A DNA stretch of 25,601 bases from Xenorhabdus miraniensis (GCF_002632615.1 NZ_NITZ01000033.1:1-25601), one strand, 5' to 3'; shown: positions 1 through 8,419, numbered from the stretch's first letter. A program made the numbers and translations. Notes: generated by a model from the sequence alone, not told the origin.

Positions 1-73
1 AGCGCTCCAGCATTAAAAACAGATCAGATTCTGCCGCACCATCAATAATGGCGTAGAGTTTTTCCTGACTCAT
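1..73 (-). CDS. DUF4123-type T6SS adaptor protein (partial, N-terminus only)
   Basis: Only the first 24 or so codons lie in the window; the gene runs off the left edge. The visible start reads MSQEKLYAIIDGAAESDLF, which resembles the N-terminus of DUF4123 (Tap/Tec-like) chaperones. These load effectors onto the VgrG tip of type VI secretion systems. Its ATG overlaps the TGA of the upstream VgrG gene by four bases (ATGA), so the two are probably translationally coupled, the usual arrangement for a VgrG-adaptor-effector cassette. Assignment rests on a short stretch and on the neighbour. The upstream VgrG is truncated, so this cassette may have lost its promoter. Confidence 0.6.
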   Translation of the reverse strand, partial: MSQEKLYAIIDGAAESDLFLMLER

Positions 74-1854
74 TCGGGCTTCTCCTTTTCTTTCATTGGG
101 CAGTGAGCGACAAACATGGCGCCTTCGCTGGCTGCGGCCAGCAGGATGGCGGGGTTAGCGGGTGCCAGTAAATCACCGGGGCTGCCACCGGAGTTCAGGT
201 TAATCGCCGCACCTTTGATATCAATTCCGCCTGCATGCAGCACAATAAAATTTCCACCGACACTTAATGTGATTTTGCTGCCGCTTTGCAGGGTAAGATC
301 GCCCTGCGCATCCACACTAACCACACCCTGAATTTTTTCAGCCAGATCACCTTTGAGCTGTAACGAGCGGTCACCGTCAATCTGCTCAATATAATTGCCG
401 GTGGTTTTATGCTCCTGCTGGCCTTCTACAGTGACCTTACGGTTATTGGCTATCACCAGTTCATCGTCATGACCGATGCTGGTTGTACGGTCATAGTTAA
501 TGCGTTCCCCGCGTGAATTGCGCACCTGAATAGCAAGATTTTTCTGGGCGTGAATAAAGACCTCTTCGCGATCTTTTTCATCCTCAAAGCGCAGTTCATT
601 AAACCCTTCGCCTTTATGGGTTTTCGAGCGGATCGACATCTGGGTCTTCGCCATTGGCAGGCGGTTTGGCGGGATGTTGTTGGCGTGATAAGCCCGTCCG
701 ACAATAATCGGTTGATCAGGATCGCCGTGGACAAAATCCACCAAAACTTCGTGACCAACACGGGGAATGGCAATCATGCCCATTAATTGCCCTGCCCACG
801 CCTGACTGACACGAACCCAACAAGAACTGCGATCATTGAATTCACCGTACCTGTCCCAGTCAAACTGGATACGGACGCGCCCATGCTCATCACAGAAGAT
901 TTCTTCGCCTTCCGGCCCGACGACAGTAGCAATATGCGGGCCTTCCATTTGGGGTTTTGGGTAGGGGGAAGGACGATAAGAATTTTTTCGGGTGGTGAAG
1001 GTAAATTGGTTAGACAACCATGTGCCGCCATCGCCGGACTGGGTTTCATCGGCTTGTGGCTGACGGCCGGAATGGGTTATCTGAATGAGTTGCCATTGGT
1101 CGTTAAACATCTCTCTGGGGTGGTCGGTCAGGTCAAACAACTGTCCCGGCCACATGGCAAAACAGTCACCGTGACCGTTGCCAAGCTGGGTATCCCGGCG
1201 CAGGTATTCCAGACGATACTGGCTTGCCCGCTGTCCTGACTCATCATCTTTATAACGGCTGGGGAAATCGTAATAGTGATAGCTGTTCAGTCTTCGCTGA
1301 TTGTCAAGATTACGGCCTTCATACCAGAACTCCCGGTTCCAGCGCGGATTCTTAAAGGTACGATCTTTGGTCGTGATATTGGCAACGCCAACCTGTTCTG
1401 ACCAGCTAAACTGACGGATACAGGTTGTTGCGCCTGTCACATCGGTTTCCGGACGATAAGGGACGGAAATAACCTGATTGAGGGACAGGCAGGAATCGTG
1501 AAAAACGATACGTTGCTCGTGTTGCTCCTGATCGAAAGTGAAATAGTAAAAAATCCCTTCATCCGCCAGTAAACGCTGAATAAAGGCCAGATCACTTTCA
1601 TCGTACTGAACACAAAATTCCCGTGGCGGGTGTTTGTAACCGAGCGCAAAGAAAAAACTCCGCACCCCATTTTCCCTGAGCAGGCTTTCCACAATATCCA
1701 CAACGGACACCATAAACAGCGCTGCCAACACCCGATCAGATTTGTTCTCGCAGTTGGCTGTCGCCCGATTGAGCCAATGCCAAAAATGTGGGGCATGGTT
1801 TTGCAGGGTTTCCCCCGAAACGGGGGAATTGAACTCGACATCATTGGCAGGCAA
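70..1854 (-). CDS. vgrG: Truncated VgrG tip protein, chimeric with a primase remnant
   Basis: The 594-residue open frame is a fusion of two unrelated pieces. Residues from about 50 to the end are VgrG, the spike tip protein of type VI secretion. They include the gp27-like half (ESLLRENGV, then PPREFCVQYDESDLAF and DEGIFYYFTF), the gp5-like OB fold around residues 315-395 (DEHGRVRIQFDWDRYGEF, SCWVRVSQAWAG, GHEVLVDFVHGDPDQP) and a C-terminal beta-helix. Residues 1-49 (ending RATANCENKSDRVLAALFMV) instead read as the D5/P4-type primase whose other fragments lie just upstream. The usual first hundred or so VgrG residues are missing. The primase frame continues above this ATG without a stop (FRPHRKHDWLLPANDV), so the marked start is only the first ATG. 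I infer a deletion junction near 1705-1712. The product is unlikely to assemble normally. Confidence 0.85.
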   Translation of the reverse strand: MPANDVEFNSPVSGETLQNHAPHFWHWLNRATANCENKSDRVLAALFMVSVVDIVESLLRENGVRSFFFALGYKHPPREFCVQYDESDLAFIQRLLADEGIFYYFTFDQEQHEQRIVFHDSCLSLNQVISVPYRPETDVTGATTCIRQFSWSEQVGVANITTKDRTFKNPRWNREFWYEGRNLDNQRRLNSYHYYDFPSRYKDDESGQRASQYRLEYLRRDTQLGNGHGDCFAMWPGQLFDLTDHPREMFNDQWQLIQITHSGRQPQADETQSGDGGTWLSNQFTFTTRKNSYRPSPYPKPQMEGPHIATVVGPEGEEIFCDEHGRVRIQFDWDRYGEFNDRSSCWVRVSQAWAGQLMGMIAIPRVGHEVLVDFVHGDPDQPIIVGRAYHANNIPPNRLPMAKTQMSIRSKTHKGEGFNELRFEDEKDREEVFIHAQKNLAIQVRNSRGERINYDRTTSIGHDDELVIANNRKVTVEGQQEHKTTGNYIEQIDGDRSLQLKGDLAEKIQGVVSVDAQGDLTLQSGSKITLSVGGNFIVLHAGGIDIKGAAINLNSGGSPGDLLAPANPAILLAAASEGAMFVAHCPMKEKEKPE

Positions 1855-2755
1855 TAACCAATCATGTTTACGATGAGGCCGGGAATCGGCAGGTTTTCAG
1901 GTCAAATACCCCATTACTGAACCCGATTAAATGGCATTCTGGTGACTGCATTATGGGAAGCTGTAGTTTCAGGGCATCCACGGCAGCGTTAATGCCATGC
2001 GGTGAGTACGGTAGTTTCTCTTCCATAAAAGCAACGACCATTTCCCGCCGTAAATCGCGGTCACTGACCGGACGCCAGATTATACCGTCATAATGATGAA
2101 CGGTTTCCGAAGCACCTTCCAGTGCCAAATCACCGTCATAACGCGCCAGTAACACTTCCCCGCGCTGGCTGGCTCCCATCTGGCATAGTGTCAGTTTGGA
2201 AAGTTCAGTATCACTGGGTTGAATAGCTGATTTTTTCTCGGTTGATGCTGGTTGATAGAGCCCCTGAGCAAAGGCCAGCTTTGCCATTTCCACACCGTTT
2301 TGTTGTCAGTAGTCGTCCCAGTCAGCTTTATGCTCTGTAGGCGGCAACATGACCCAACCATTCACCTCCCGGACTGCTTTTTCTGCCGAGATCTTGCCAA
2401 TATTCACTTTGGGTTTACCGTTCTTATTCAATTCGCCGAGGCTATGCCAGTCATTATCCGCAGTCAGAATGATTTTCGTGTCCGGTCAGTGCTGTAGCGT
2501 AACCTTCGGTAATGATCACCGTGTCGGGGGCTCTTCCAGCGCTGACACGGCAATAAACGAACCTGTCTTTTTGCTGCCAGACAATAATTTTTTCGTTCCA
2601 TCCGGTTTGATAATCTGCGCACCTGTAATTTTTTTATCCAGTGCTGTCAGCGCCAGCATTGATGCAGTATCGAACAGTAGTCGCTGATGAGGACAATGCG
2701 GTCCCTTTACAGTCAGATAGGGAGATTGCCCGGCGACAGTTTGTGCCATCGCTTT
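1711..2755 (-). pseudogene. Remnant of a P4-type primase/helicase (Toprim and D5-like parts)
   Basis: Fragments of one phage/island primase can be read by changing frame. At 2749-2516 there is AQTVAGQSPYLTVKG through TKKLLSGSKKTGSFIAVSALEEPP. The frame then shifts at a five-base C run (G in the plus strand, about 2525-2529) to give the Toprim motif VIITEGYATALT. Next comes an apparent internal loss of some tens of residues, then KIILTADNDWHSLGELNKNG and LPPTEHKADWDDY followed by a TGA where an Arg codon is expected. After that QQNGVEMAKLAFAQGLYQP runs to GVFDLKTC, and after another frameshift PHRKHDWLLPANDVEF and WLNRATAN run into VgrG. Zinc-finger and helicase ends are absent. The lesions (two frameshifts, one nonsense codon, deletions) make it clearly non-functional. 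Confidence 0.8.
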
Positions 2756-2975
2756 TTGGCTTCATCCCGTTTAGCGCGGGCATCGGCTAACGATACTGCC
2801 GGATAGACGCCAAATGCCAAACGATCTTCTTTCTTATCGGTCGGGCGGTAATATTTCATGCGCCAGTATTTTGAGCCACGTGACGAGACTTCTAAATAAA
2901 GACCACCACCATCGGCGAGTTTGTAGGTTTTTTTTTGGGCTTTGCAGTTTCGATTTGTCGTGCGTTTAGTTTCAT
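2756..2975 (-). pseudogene. N-terminal stump of a P4-type tyrosine integrase
   Basis: From an ATG at 2975 the minus strand reads MKLNARQIETAKPKKK. After a one-base frame change in a nine-base A run (T 2928-2936 on the plus strand) it continues YKLADGGGLYLEVSSRGSKYW, then YRPTDKKEDRLAFGVYP and VSLADARAKRDEAKK. This is the DUF4102 arm-binding domain that begins P4-family integrases. It stops near residue 75 and is joined, out of frame, to primase sequence. The core-binding and catalytic domains, including the Tyr, are gone. Its orientation and distance from the tRNA-Phe fragment at 3141-3189 are those of an integrase beside its own attachment site, so this element was probably once inserted there. 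Confidence 0.82.
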
Positions 2976-3140
2976 TATTAAGGGCATTCCTGCAATCGAA
3001 CGGTAAGTGCCCCGAATTATGCCCTTCGCTGCTTGTTGATTACAACAGGCGAAACTAGACGTAGAAATAGATAAGATTGTTGATTTTACTGGATTTGATA
3101 CGAATTGTTTTACTAGGCTGGACTTCACTGGAAGTTGAAG

Positions 3141-3189
3141 TGGTGCCCGGAGGCGGAATCGAACCACCGACACGGGGATTTTCAATCCC
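3141..3189 (-). other. tRNA-Phe 3' fragment: attachment site (attL/attR) of the ICE/P4 island
   Basis: The minus strand holds the 3' portion of a tRNA-Phe gene: the anticodon loop with GAA (GATTGAAAATCCCC), a variable region, the T arm GGTTCGATTCC and the acceptor end ending in CCGGGCACCA. The D arm and 5' acceptor strand are missing (sequence above 3190 is unrelated AT-rich DNA), so this is not a working tRNA. SPI-7, PAPI-1 and similar elements use tRNA genes (tRNA-Phe for SPI-7) and duplicate the 3' end on integration. The position between a P4 integrase stump and parA fits the element boundary exactly. Confidence 0.85.
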
Positions 3190-3222
3190 ATCGTAAGTTA
3201 ACTTAATGTAAAATTCCCTAAT

Positions 3223-3256
3223 TTGACAATTTGTACACTTAACTTATTGAGTGTAC
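3223..3256 (+). promoter_or_regulatory. Candidate parA promoter/operator with inverted repeat
   Basis: A perfect -35 box TTGACA (3223-3228) precedes an inverted repeat, GTACACT at 3233-3239 and AGTGTAC at 3250-3256, which ends two bases before the parA ATG at 3259. The -10 is poor (TATTGA or ATTGAG at normal spacing). The repeat sits where a repressor would cover both promoter and start codon. ParA/ParB operons are often autoregulated, so this may be the operator. The function is inference. Confidence 0.4.
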
Positions 3257-3258
3257 TA

Positions 3259-4147
3259 ATGAAAATACTCCCCATCATTTCCCCCAAAGGCGGCGAAGGT
3301 AAATCCACCCATGCCGCAAATCTGGCTGGTTTTTTTGCTGATGCCGGTCTACAGACCCTCCTGATTGACGCCGATTATTCACAACCCACCTCCAGCAGTA
3401 TTTTTATCCTGGACTATGAAGCCCCGGCCGGGCTGTATGAATTGCTGATGCAGACGGTGGATCTGAATCAGGCAGACGCGATCATTTCCCGTTCGGCGAT
3501 TGGCAATCTCGATATTATTGTTTCCAATGATCCTGATGAGCTTCTGCCGACGGCCATGCTGCATGCCCCTGATGGGCGTCTCCGTCTGCGCAATATCCTG
3601 CAACACCCGCGTTTTCATCAGTACGACGTCATTATTATTGACTCCAAGGGGGCGACCGGGGGTGATGACCGAACTGGTAGTACTGACTGCAACTCAGTCT
3701 GTGCTGGGGATAATCAAACCCATCCTGCCCGATGTGCGTGAATTTCTGCGCGGGACGTTGCGGATGCTGACCCGCCTCAGGCCATTTGAAAATTACGGCA
3801 TCCGGCTTCCGCTTATTCAGATCCTGGCGAACAGCATTGAAGGTACCAATCTGGATCGCGATACGCTCAATGAACTGACCGGTATTATCGGACAGCAACG
3901 CTACGATACGTCAGCGTTGGGTGGCAGAAAGATTTATCAGTTGCTGCGCACCCGCATTGATCTGCTGGATATCTACAAACTGGGGCATGTCCGTGCCCAG
4001 CCTGTTCATCGCCTGGAATACAAAACCGTCCGCAAAAGCCCGGCAGCGGCGCAGACGATGCACAGTCTGGCCTGTGAATTGTTTCCCGAATGGGCTGCAA
4101 AATTTGATGCGGTCCTGGTCAGTCAACCGACGGGAGACGCGCAATGA
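3259..4147 (+). pseudogene. parA: ParA-family partition ATPase of the ICE, frameshifted
   Basis: The N-terminal part starts MKILPIISPKGGEGKSTHAA, the deviant Walker A motif (KGGEGKS) of ParA/Soj/MinD ATPases, and runs through LLIDADYSQPTSSS to YDVIIIDSKGA. At a five-G run (3658-3662) the frame breaks; one G fewer restores VMTELVVLTATQSVLGI, which runs to the stop at 4147. The joined product would be about 296 residues, normal for the ParA of PFGI-1/SPI-7-type ICEs. It is the first gene inside the ICE end, and its stop overlaps the next gene's ATG. Start choice: ATG 3259 is where homology begins; twelve residues upstream in the same frame lack family character. Either the gene is inactive, or the extra G is a sequencing error or slippage site. 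A downstream-only product would lack Walker A. Confidence 0.8.
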
Positions 4148-4539
4148 ATGTTATCTGGCGGGCTGTCTGCTTTTGTTACGACAATGCGGAACTGCCGTTT
4201 ACGGATGTGCAGGATGAGTGGTTTGTGTTTGTCGATGCGCCGGATCGTAAAACGGCGCTGGCAAAATTTCAGGCATTATTACCCGTTATTTGGGCTGTTT
4301 CGCCTGAACTCGTTGAGCATTTTAGTCCCCGCAGTGAAGAAGAGTTACGTGCACTGTCACTGATGCCCGGGACACCGGATGATGTGGCTCTGCTGGAATG
4401 TGGCTGGGAGAAGGGTAAACCGCAGTATTTAACCGCCAATGAAGTGCTGTTCTGGGTTTCTTCGCCCGGTCTGCAACAGCGGTTAGTACGTGCGCTTACT
4501 ATTGTCAACAGGGAGGTGGAGAATGGATATGGATCATGA
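4144..4539 (+). CDS. Small conserved ICE protein, function unknown
   Basis: This encodes 131 residues (MNVIWRAVCFCYDNAELPF to VNREVENGYGS), acidic in the middle (SPRSEEELRALSLMPGTPDD), with no signal peptide or clear membrane span. I recognise no catalytic motif. Its ATG overlaps the parA stop by four bases (ATGA) and its last 17 bases overlap the start of dnaB, so it is translated within the parA-dnaB operon. Position suggests a role in replication or partition of the excised element, but the protein itself does not show it. Confidence 0.75.
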   Translation: MNVIWRAVCFCYDNAELPFTDVQDEWFVFVDAPDRKTALAKFQALLPVIWAVSPELVEHFSPRSEEELRALSLMPGTPDDVALLECGWEKGKPQYLTANEVLFWVSSPGLQQRLVRALTIVNREVENGYGS

Positions 4540-5887
4540 TTTCTTACAGGCGGTCAGCAAAGAGCAGCCCAGTAATGGTTATGCAGAAGTTGCCGTGATT
4601 GGCGGGCTGGTGCTGGACAATGATCGCTGGGATGATCTTGTTCAGCTGCTGATGCCGGAAGATTTTTTCTTCCCGGCACACCGGATAATGTATCAGGCGA
4701 TAGCGGAGCTGACAGAAAAAAATACGCCGTATGATTTGATCACCCTGACTGATTTGCTGTCACATCAGGGGCGTCTGGACTGTGTGGGTGGCTTTGCCTA
4801 CGTCGCGGAAGTGTGTAAGAACACGCCCAGTGCCGCCAATATTGTGGAATACGCCCGCATGGTGGCAGAAAAAAGCCGCTTACGTCAGTTGCTGGCGCTG
4901 GGTAAATCCCTCAGTGTGGATGTTTTTCAACCCCATGTTCAGGCCGTTACTCTGGCTGAACAGGCGGAAAGCCAGCTGTTCAGTCTGGCAGAAAAAGGGG
5001 CGGCCAGACAACAGCAGGAAGTCACTCTGCTGCAAGGGGCGGAAGCGCTGATTTCCCATCTGGAACACATTCAGGGCAGTAACGGGATCACCGGGACACC
5101 GACAGGGTTTCAGATGCTGGATGAAATGACCTGTGGCTTACAGTCTGGCGATCTCATTCTGCTGGCTGCCCGTCCTTCAATGGGGAAAACCGCACTGGGT
5201 CTGGCCTGCTGCCTCGGTGCCCTGCGGCATCAAGACAATGCGGTGGTACAGATTTTCAGTCTGGAAATGCCGACGTCACAACTCATGCTGCGTCTGTCTG
5301 CAATGGAAGGCGGGGTTGCCTTAAGCGCCCTGCGCAGCGGGATACTGGATGACGAGCAGTGGGGACGCATCAGCCAGAGTCTGGCGCAGTTCAGCCAGTG
5401 GGATCAGCGCCTGATTATTGATGATTGCAGTTATCAGACCCCAGCTTTATTGCGTGCCCGGGCCCGCCGCTATACCCGTAAATACGGCAAACCTGCCCTG
5501 ATTATGGTGGATTACCTTCAGCTGATGTGCGCGCCCGGACAGGAAAACCGGACACTGGAAATTGCCGAAATCTCCCGCAGTCTGAAAGCGTTGGGCAAAG
5601 AGCTGGACTGCCCGGTGCTGGCGCTGTCTCAGCTGAACCGGCAGGTGGAAAACCGCCCGGATAAACGCCCCAACAATGGTGATCTGCGTGATTCCGGTTC
5701 GCTGGAGCAGGACGCCGATTTGATCCTGCATCTGTACCGCGATGAAGTCTATCACGAGGACACGCCGGATGTGGGGATGGCCGAAATCATTATCGGCAAA
5801 CAACGACAGGGACCGACTGGCACGGTGCGTGTGCGGTTTGACGGCCGGTATACCCGTTTTTCGGACTTAGAGAGCAGCGGGAGGTAA
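4523..5887 (+). CDS. dnaB: Replicative DNA helicase DnaB of the ICE
   Basis: 454 residues, the usual DnaB length. The N-terminal domain (about 15-115) has AVIGGLVLDNDRWDDL and DFFFPAHRIMYQAI. The RecA-like ATPase follows: Walker A ARPSMGKT with K222, Walker B ALIMVDYLQL with D330, then LALSQLNRQVE and LRDSGSLEQDADLILHLYR. It unwinds DNA as a hexamer ahead of the fork. Start choice: ATG 4523 has a strong GGAGG at 4512-4516; an upstream in-frame start at 4490 lies inside the previous gene and has no family match. It is followed after three bases by the ParB-domain gene. An ICE-encoded DnaB suggests that the excised circle replicates itself, as proposed for SPI-7/PAPI-1-type elements. Confidence 0.95.
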   Translation: MDMDHDFLQAVSKEQPSNGYAEVAVIGGLVLDNDRWDDLVQLLMPEDFFFPAHRIMYQAIAELTEKNTPYDLITLTDLLSHQGRLDCVGGFAYVAEVCKNTPSAANIVEYARMVAEKSRLRQLLALGKSLSVDVFQPHVQAVTLAEQAESQLFSLAEKGAARQQQEVTLLQGAEALISHLEHIQGSNGITGTPTGFQMLDEMTCGLQSGDLILLAARPSMGKTALGLACCLGALRHQDNAVVQIFSLEMPTSQLMLRLSAMEGGVALSALRSGILDDEQWGRISQSLAQFSQWDQRLIIDDCSYQTPALLRARARRYTRKYGKPALIMVDYLQLMCAPGQENRTLEIAEISRSLKALGKELDCPVLALSQLNRQVENRPDKRPNNGDLRDSGSLEQDADLILHLYRDEVYHEDTPDVGMAEIIIGKQRQGPTGTVRVRFDGRYTRFSDLESSGR

Positions 5888-5890
5888 GTT

Positions 5891-7468
5891 ATGGGACGCA
5901 ATAACCTGAATTTAGGCAAGGCCTTGTTACAGCAGGGACGGCAGGCGGTGGCTACCCTCAATGACAGCCCGCCAATGGCAGAAATGCCGATGGTACTGAC
6001 ACTGGATCAACTTCGCCCGAATCCGGATAACCCCCGCACCAGCCGCAATCCACGCTATGACGATATCAAAGCCTCAATAAAAATGCGCGGACTGGATACG
6101 GTGCCGAAAGTCACCCGCGATCCGGACGGTGACGAAGTTTATATCTTCAGTGATGGCGGGAATACACGCTACCAGATACTGTCCGAGCTGTGGCAGGAAA
6201 CCGGCGATGAGCGCTTCTATCGGATACATTGTTTGTTTAAACCGTGGCCGGGGCGTTTACAATGTGTGATCGGGCATCTGGCGGAAAACGAGCTGCGGGG
6301 TGACCTCAGCTTTATTGAAAAAGCGTTAGGCGTCTGCAAAACCCGAACCCTGTATGAAGCGCAGAAACAGCAGAAAATCACCCAAAGTGAGTTATCAGTG
6401 CTACTGGGTGAAGCGGGTTTTCCTGTCAGTCGCAGTTATATCAGCCGGATGGAAGATACCGTGCAGTACCTGTACCCGTGGATGCCGAACCTGCTGAATT
6501 CGGGATTGAATGTGCCACAAATCCGGGGGTTACTGGCCTTACGGCAGGATGCTGAGGCGGTCTGGCAACAGCATGTTTTCAGTATAAACCCGGAACCCGT
6601 CCTGACATTTAATGAAGTTTTTGGTTTCTGTTGTCGTAAATTTGATGCGCTGGAAGACTGGTCGCCGGCGATGTTCCGCGATGAACTGATCGGCGATTTA
6701 TTACAGGCTCTGCCCCACCCGCAGCTCAATTATGACCGCTGGATACTGGAATTAGATCCGAAGGAAAGCAACCGCCGCCAACTCTTTGGCGAGCAGGCGA
6801 CGACATTTGATGTGGCATCGATACCGGAAGCCACTGAGCCGGATAATGTCAGCCGGGTTCGGGTGCATAACCGGGAATCGAACTCACGAATAATTGCTCA
6901 ACCTGACACTGAGACAACACACGCCCCGGCCGATAAGGCACAAGTACCTGCCACGTCCCCTCGAAAAAATCCGGTGATTCCGTCTTATCAGCCGGAGAGC
7001 GCTGATAACCTGCCTGAGTCTGTCTTGCCCGTCCCTGAGGCGGAATATCTGCATTTTGCCCAGACTGGGTTGGAGCCGGTCAGTTCGGTCTGGGATATTT
7101 CCCCGATGCAGGATGATATTGAACATCTGCAAAGCATGGCGTTCCGGCTGGCGTTTGAACTGGCGGAAGTGATGGGCTGTGACCGCGATTTACTGCCGGT
7201 GTCGGATGAGGGGGCGGCAGGCTTTTATCTGATGAATGCGCAGGAAGCGCATCCCTTTTCGCATTTATTGCTGTCGCTGACCGGGGAAATGACGACTGAC
7301 AACAGTGCACTGACACTGACAGCCGTTCTGCTCGGCACCGCCGGACGGGAGGACATGCCGTTACTGGATGATACCCAGACCGTGAAGTTCCTGCGTCTTA
7401 TCCGGGTACTCCGGCGTTTACGTGAACTTCAGCGTGCGGTCGCACCGGAGACGTTGACGATGTCGTGA
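5891..7468 (+). CDS. ParB-domain protein of the ICE
   Basis: 525 residues. The ParB/sulfiredoxin-like domain spans about 30-140: LDQLRPNPDNPRTSRNPRYD, a GLDTVPKVTRDPDG strand, and FSDGGNTRYQIL in place of the classic GERR box, then HLAENELRGDLSFIEKALGV. A helix-turn-helix region follows (about 155-190, SELSVLLGEAGFPVSRSYISRME). The second half has a linker rich in Pro, Thr and Ser (about 315-370) and a helical C-terminus. This long form is typical of PFGI-1-class ICEs and longer than chromosomal ParB. A GGGAGG overlaps the dnaB end and serves ATG 5891. With ParA it probably stabilises the element, though the altered box leaves open whether it binds CTP like true ParB. Confidence 0.85.
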   Translation: MGRNNLNLGKALLQQGRQAVATLNDSPPMAEMPMVLTLDQLRPNPDNPRTSRNPRYDDIKASIKMRGLDTVPKVTRDPDGDEVYIFSDGGNTRYQILSELWQETGDERFYRIHCLFKPWPGRLQCVIGHLAENELRGDLSFIEKALGVCKTRTLYEAQKQQKITQSELSVLLGEAGFPVSRSYISRMEDTVQYLYPWMPNLLNSGLNVPQIRGLLALRQDAEAVWQQHVFSINPEPVLTFNEVFGFCCRKFDALEDWSPAMFRDELIGDLLQALPHPQLNYDRWILELDPKESNRRQLFGEQATTFDVASIPEATEPDNVSRVRVHNRESNSRIIAQPDTETTHAPADKAQVPATSPRKNPVIPSYQPESADNLPESVLPVPEAEYLHFAQTGLEPVSSVWDISPMQDDIEHLQSMAFRLAFELAEVMGCDRDLLPVSDEGAAGFYLMNAQEAHPFSHLLLSLTGEMTTDNSALTLTAVLLGTAGREDMPLLDDTQTVKFLRLIRVLRRLRELQRAVAPETLTMS

Positions 7469-7543
7469 TACCGATAGGGTGCCTGCTTTTCCGTGTGTTG
7501 TTCATTCATGGTGTTTTGACTGGCCTGATAGTGGAGGAAGTAG

Positions 7544-8107
7544 ATGAATCATTTATCGCAAGCAACCAACAGCCTGCTGATGCAGTTGGTGATGGATTTG
7601 AAGAACGGCTATATCCGCCGTTGTGAGGCACTGGGATTAGCACCCGGTGAAATGCTGATGTTGCAGCGCCTGACGATTGAGGATTTGCATTATCTGGGCA
7701 ACAGCCCGGTGTCAGTGCTGAGCGTTCATATTCATCACGCCAATCTGGCCCGCATCTTACATCAGGCGCGGATTGAACAGCAGCGGATGCAACGTATTGA
7801 CCGGGCACTGGAATTAGGCGGTTCGATTGAACTGATGCACTATTTTTTCGGCCTGTCGAGTCTGGAAATTGCTGCCCGGCGACGCATTGCCGGCATGACG
7901 GTGCGGCCGGGGCGGGGTTCACCCCTGACGGAAGCGGAAAACCGTGACCTGTGGCAGCGCTGGCAGGCGGCAAAGATTGCCGATGCGGACAGTGCCGACG
8001 GGCTGGATGTGATGCTGGAGATGGCCGCGCATCATCAGATTTCGCTGACCGCCGTCTGGCATGCAGTGAAGGACTGGCAGCACAGCGAAGTACCGGAACA
8101 GGCCTGA
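7544..8107 (+). CDS. DUF2857 family protein
   Basis: 187 residues, largely helical (LLMQLVMDLKNGYIRRCEALG, IEDLHYLGNSPVSVLSVHI, ELMHYFFGLSSLEIAARRRIAG). This is the DUF2857 pattern found in SPI-7/PFGI-1-type ICEs, which resembles the flagellar regulator FlhC in its N-terminal half. The SSLEIAARRRIAG segment could be a DNA-binding helix-turn-helix, so a regulatory role is plausible but not proven. A strong SD (GGAGG) precedes ATG 7544. A 75-base gap separates it from the ParB-domain gene and 35 bases from the next gene; all run the same way. Confidence 0.75.
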   Translation: MNHLSQATNSLLMQLVMDLKNGYIRRCEALGLAPGEMLMLQRLTIEDLHYLGNSPVSVLSVHIHHANLARILHQARIEQQRMQRIDRALELGGSIELMHYFFGLSSLEIAARRRIAGMTVRPGRGSPLTEAENRDLWQRWQAAKIADADSADGLDVMLEMAAHHQISLTAVWHAVKDWQHSEVPEQA

Positions 8108-8142
8108 CAGCCCTCGGTTAACCCTCAACAGAACAGGAAACG

Positions 8143-8397
8143 ATGTCAGCAAAATTAACAGAAATCATGCCCGGCCTGCATGTGCCCCTGACGACACCCT
8201 TGTCACTGCGCCGCAAGGCACAACATCAGGTGAGCAGCTATCAGCGGGGCGAGCGCAATTATGTCCGGCTGAAAGAAAAGAACACCGGGTATCTGAAAAT
8301 CAACGTGGGGTTGTTCTGGCGGCTGTTAAGCCGGGATAACGGGCAATCGTGGGAGCTGATGCTCCATGAACGCTATAACAATGCAATTCGTAAATAG
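8143..8397 (+). CDS. Small basic protein, possibly ParE-like toxin fold
   Basis: 84 residues. After a short lead, the sequence SLRRKAQHQVSSYQRGERNYVRLKEKN leads to GYLKINVGLFWRLLSRDNGQSWELMLHERYNNAI. The pattern (basic helix, then beta strands with WRLLS and WELM.HERYN) recalls the ParE-like toxin family seen in conjugative elements. I make this match from memory only. No antitoxin-sized gene sits directly beside it, so it may be a domesticated RelE/ParE-fold protein with an element function. The SD AGGA lies six or seven bases before ATG 8143. Confidence 0.6.
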   Translation: MSAKLTEIMPGLHVPLTTPLSLRRKAQHQVSSYQRGERNYVRLKEKNTGYLKINVGLFWRLLSRDNGQSWELMLHERYNNAIRK

Positions 8398-8419
8398 TCC
8401 GTATTGAAGTCGTGTCATG

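Noticed and set aside
787..1239. Plus-strand 150-codon open frame opposite VgrG
   Set aside because: Lies wholly antisense to strong VgrG homology and shows no family features or ribosome site.
3141..3189. Functional tRNA-Phe gene
   Set aside because: The 5' acceptor strand and D arm are missing, so no cloverleaf can form.
7506..7973. Minus-strand 155-codon frame
   Set aside because: Shadow of the DUF2857 gene; composition is that of an antisense frame.
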